Positions 63,450 through 64,000 of a DNA stretch of 64,000 bases are shown here, in pieces; positions within the stretch are counted from its first letter, which is position 1, and every line of letters starts with the position of its first letter. Made by a program: the position numbers and the translations under genes. The notes under the pieces were generated by a model. The model saw nothing but the letters and a program-made list of their open reading frames with translations. It ran no database searches and had not been told where the DNA came from. The stretch is from Bryobacterales bacterium F-183 (GTDB lineage Bacteria > Acidobacteriota > Terriglobia > Bryobacterales > Bryobacteraceae): contig AP025252.1 in NCBI GenBank assembly GCA_016865505.2, positions 4,486,137 through 4,550,136 on the forward strand, given 5' to 3'.

Positions 63450-64000
63450 TTACTTCAGCTCCACGACGGTCGCGCCGCCTCCGCCTTCGTGTTGCGACGC
63501 TGGATAATACTTCGATACGTGCGGGTTCTTGGCCAGCAATTGGCCGATCGCTTTCTTCAAAACGCCCATGCCGAAGCCGTGCACGATGCGGACCCGGTCC
63601 ACTTGGGCGAGCGCGGCTTTGTCCAGGAACTTGTCGACCTCGTCAATCGCGTCATCCGCTTTGCGGCCTACCACGTTGATTTCCGAATACACCACGTCCC
63701 ACGCCGGACCTTCCTGATGGAAGCTCACGTTCTTGGGCAGCAGGGCGTTGGCGGCCTTTTGGTCCAGCACTTCTTCGATGTCGCTGAAGCTCACCTGCAT
63801 CTTCATCAGGCCTGCTTCCACTTCAATCCGCTCGCCGGTGATCTTGCGGATGCGCGCCGGTTGGCGGATGCCCTTGAGCTTGACACGTGCGCCCTCTTCA
63901 ATCCTGAGTCTTGGACTTTCCTGGGCCGCTTGGGGCTTCTCGGATACAACAGCGTCGTCAACGACTTCCAGGAACTCACGGCGGGTCTTGGCCACCTTGC
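63450..64000 (-). CDS. mutS2: MutS2 C-terminal part with Smr domain, gene runs off window
   Basis: The last 183 residues of a MutS2-type protein; the frame is open at the window edge, so the MutS ATPase domain is outside. AKTRREFLEVVDDAVV is the linker helix, VKLKGIRQPARIRKITGERIEVEAGLMKMQVSFSDIEEV is the KOW-like beta barrel and residues from SEINVVGRKADDAIDEVDKFLDKA to the end form the Smr nuclease domain, with RIVHGFGMGVLKKAI. The Smr entry motif is usually LDLHG/LDLRG; here it is INVVG. MutS2 acts on branched DNA or stalled ribosomes. The TAA stop touches the next gene start. Confidence 0.85.
   Translation of the reverse strand, partial: KVAKTRREFLEVVDDAVVSEKPQAAQESPRLRIEEGARVKLKGIRQPARIRKITGERIEVEAGLMKMQVSFSDIEEVLDQKAANALLPKNVSFHQEGPAWDVVYSEINVVGRKADDAIDEVDKFLDKAALAQVDRVRIVHGFGMGVLKKAIGQLLAKNPHVSKYYPASQHEGGGGATVVELK

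Overview
The window looks like the chromosome of a Gram-negative, GC-rich soil bacterium of the phylum Acidobacteriota, most likely the Bryobacterales / Solibacter group. This is inference from gene content. There are three very large Oar-like TonB-dependent receptors with N-terminal carboxypeptidase-regulatory domains, a cytochrome/DUF1549/DUF1553 plus DUF1501 pair, many secreted hydrolases, an acidobacterial-type MoxR/VWA pair, and LpxC, which implies a lipid A outer membrane. No rRNA, tRNA, CRISPR array, phage or complete insertion sequence was seen. Almost every base is coding, with many 1-8 bp overlaps and frequent GTG/TTG starts.

Layout. Positions 1-5400 (minus): a cut-off Dabb-domain gene, then an operon of TonB receptor, small membrane protein and TPR protein. 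5.5-10.2 kb (plus): the PSD1 cytochrome protein, DUF1501 protein and a lone YgiT-type zinc finger. 10.2-15.1 kb: an enolase-superfamily enzyme divergent from a dienelactone hydrolase, a penicillin acylase, and a vapB antitoxin followed by a wrecked vapC. 15.1-19.5 kb (minus): a DUF5666 protein and a TonB receptor that share Gly/Met-rich tracts. 19.5-26.8 kb: a beta-CASP nuclease, a papain-like protease, selA and a PIG-L deacetylase (minus), then lpxC-pgsA-cotH (plus), the envelope genes. 26.8-29.5 kb (minus): MoxR ATPase and VWA protein. 29.5-36.6 kb (plus): a sugar-polymer module of manA, an HspR-type regulator, a Wzt-type ABC ATPase, a methyltransferase with coiled coil and a double glycosyltransferase, ending with a P1 peptidase. 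36.7-41 kb (minus): the third TonB receptor and a family 2 glycosyltransferase. 41-46.4 kb (plus): esterase, adenosine-deaminase-like enzyme, acyl-CoA ligase and prmA. 46.4-50 kb (minus): ECF sigma factor, anti-sigma/HEAT protein, DUF4097 protein and sulfatase. 50-53.5 kb: DinB protein, sixA, an MGDG-synthase-like glycosyltransferase and a serine beta-lactamase-like protein. 53.5-58 kb: a gene-free stretch with two intrinsic terminators and a candidate small RNA, an unrecognised 479-residue protein, and an isoquinoline-oxidoreductase-type molybdenum hydroxylase (two subunits). 58-64 kb (minus): a run of mutS2 (cut off), PQQ-propeller protein, moaB, a hydrolase/propeller fusion, thiD, ssb and an AhpD/SnoaL fusion.

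The points most worth a second look are thiD, whose conserved reading frame begins before any ATG/GTG/TTG; the vapBC relic; the candidate small RNA upstream of the unrecognised gene at 53810; three unusual domain fusions; two operator-like palindromes built from TGACA/TGTCA half-sites; and the sulfatase with a CTASR instead of a CxPxR active-site motif at the end of a sigma/anti-sigma operon.
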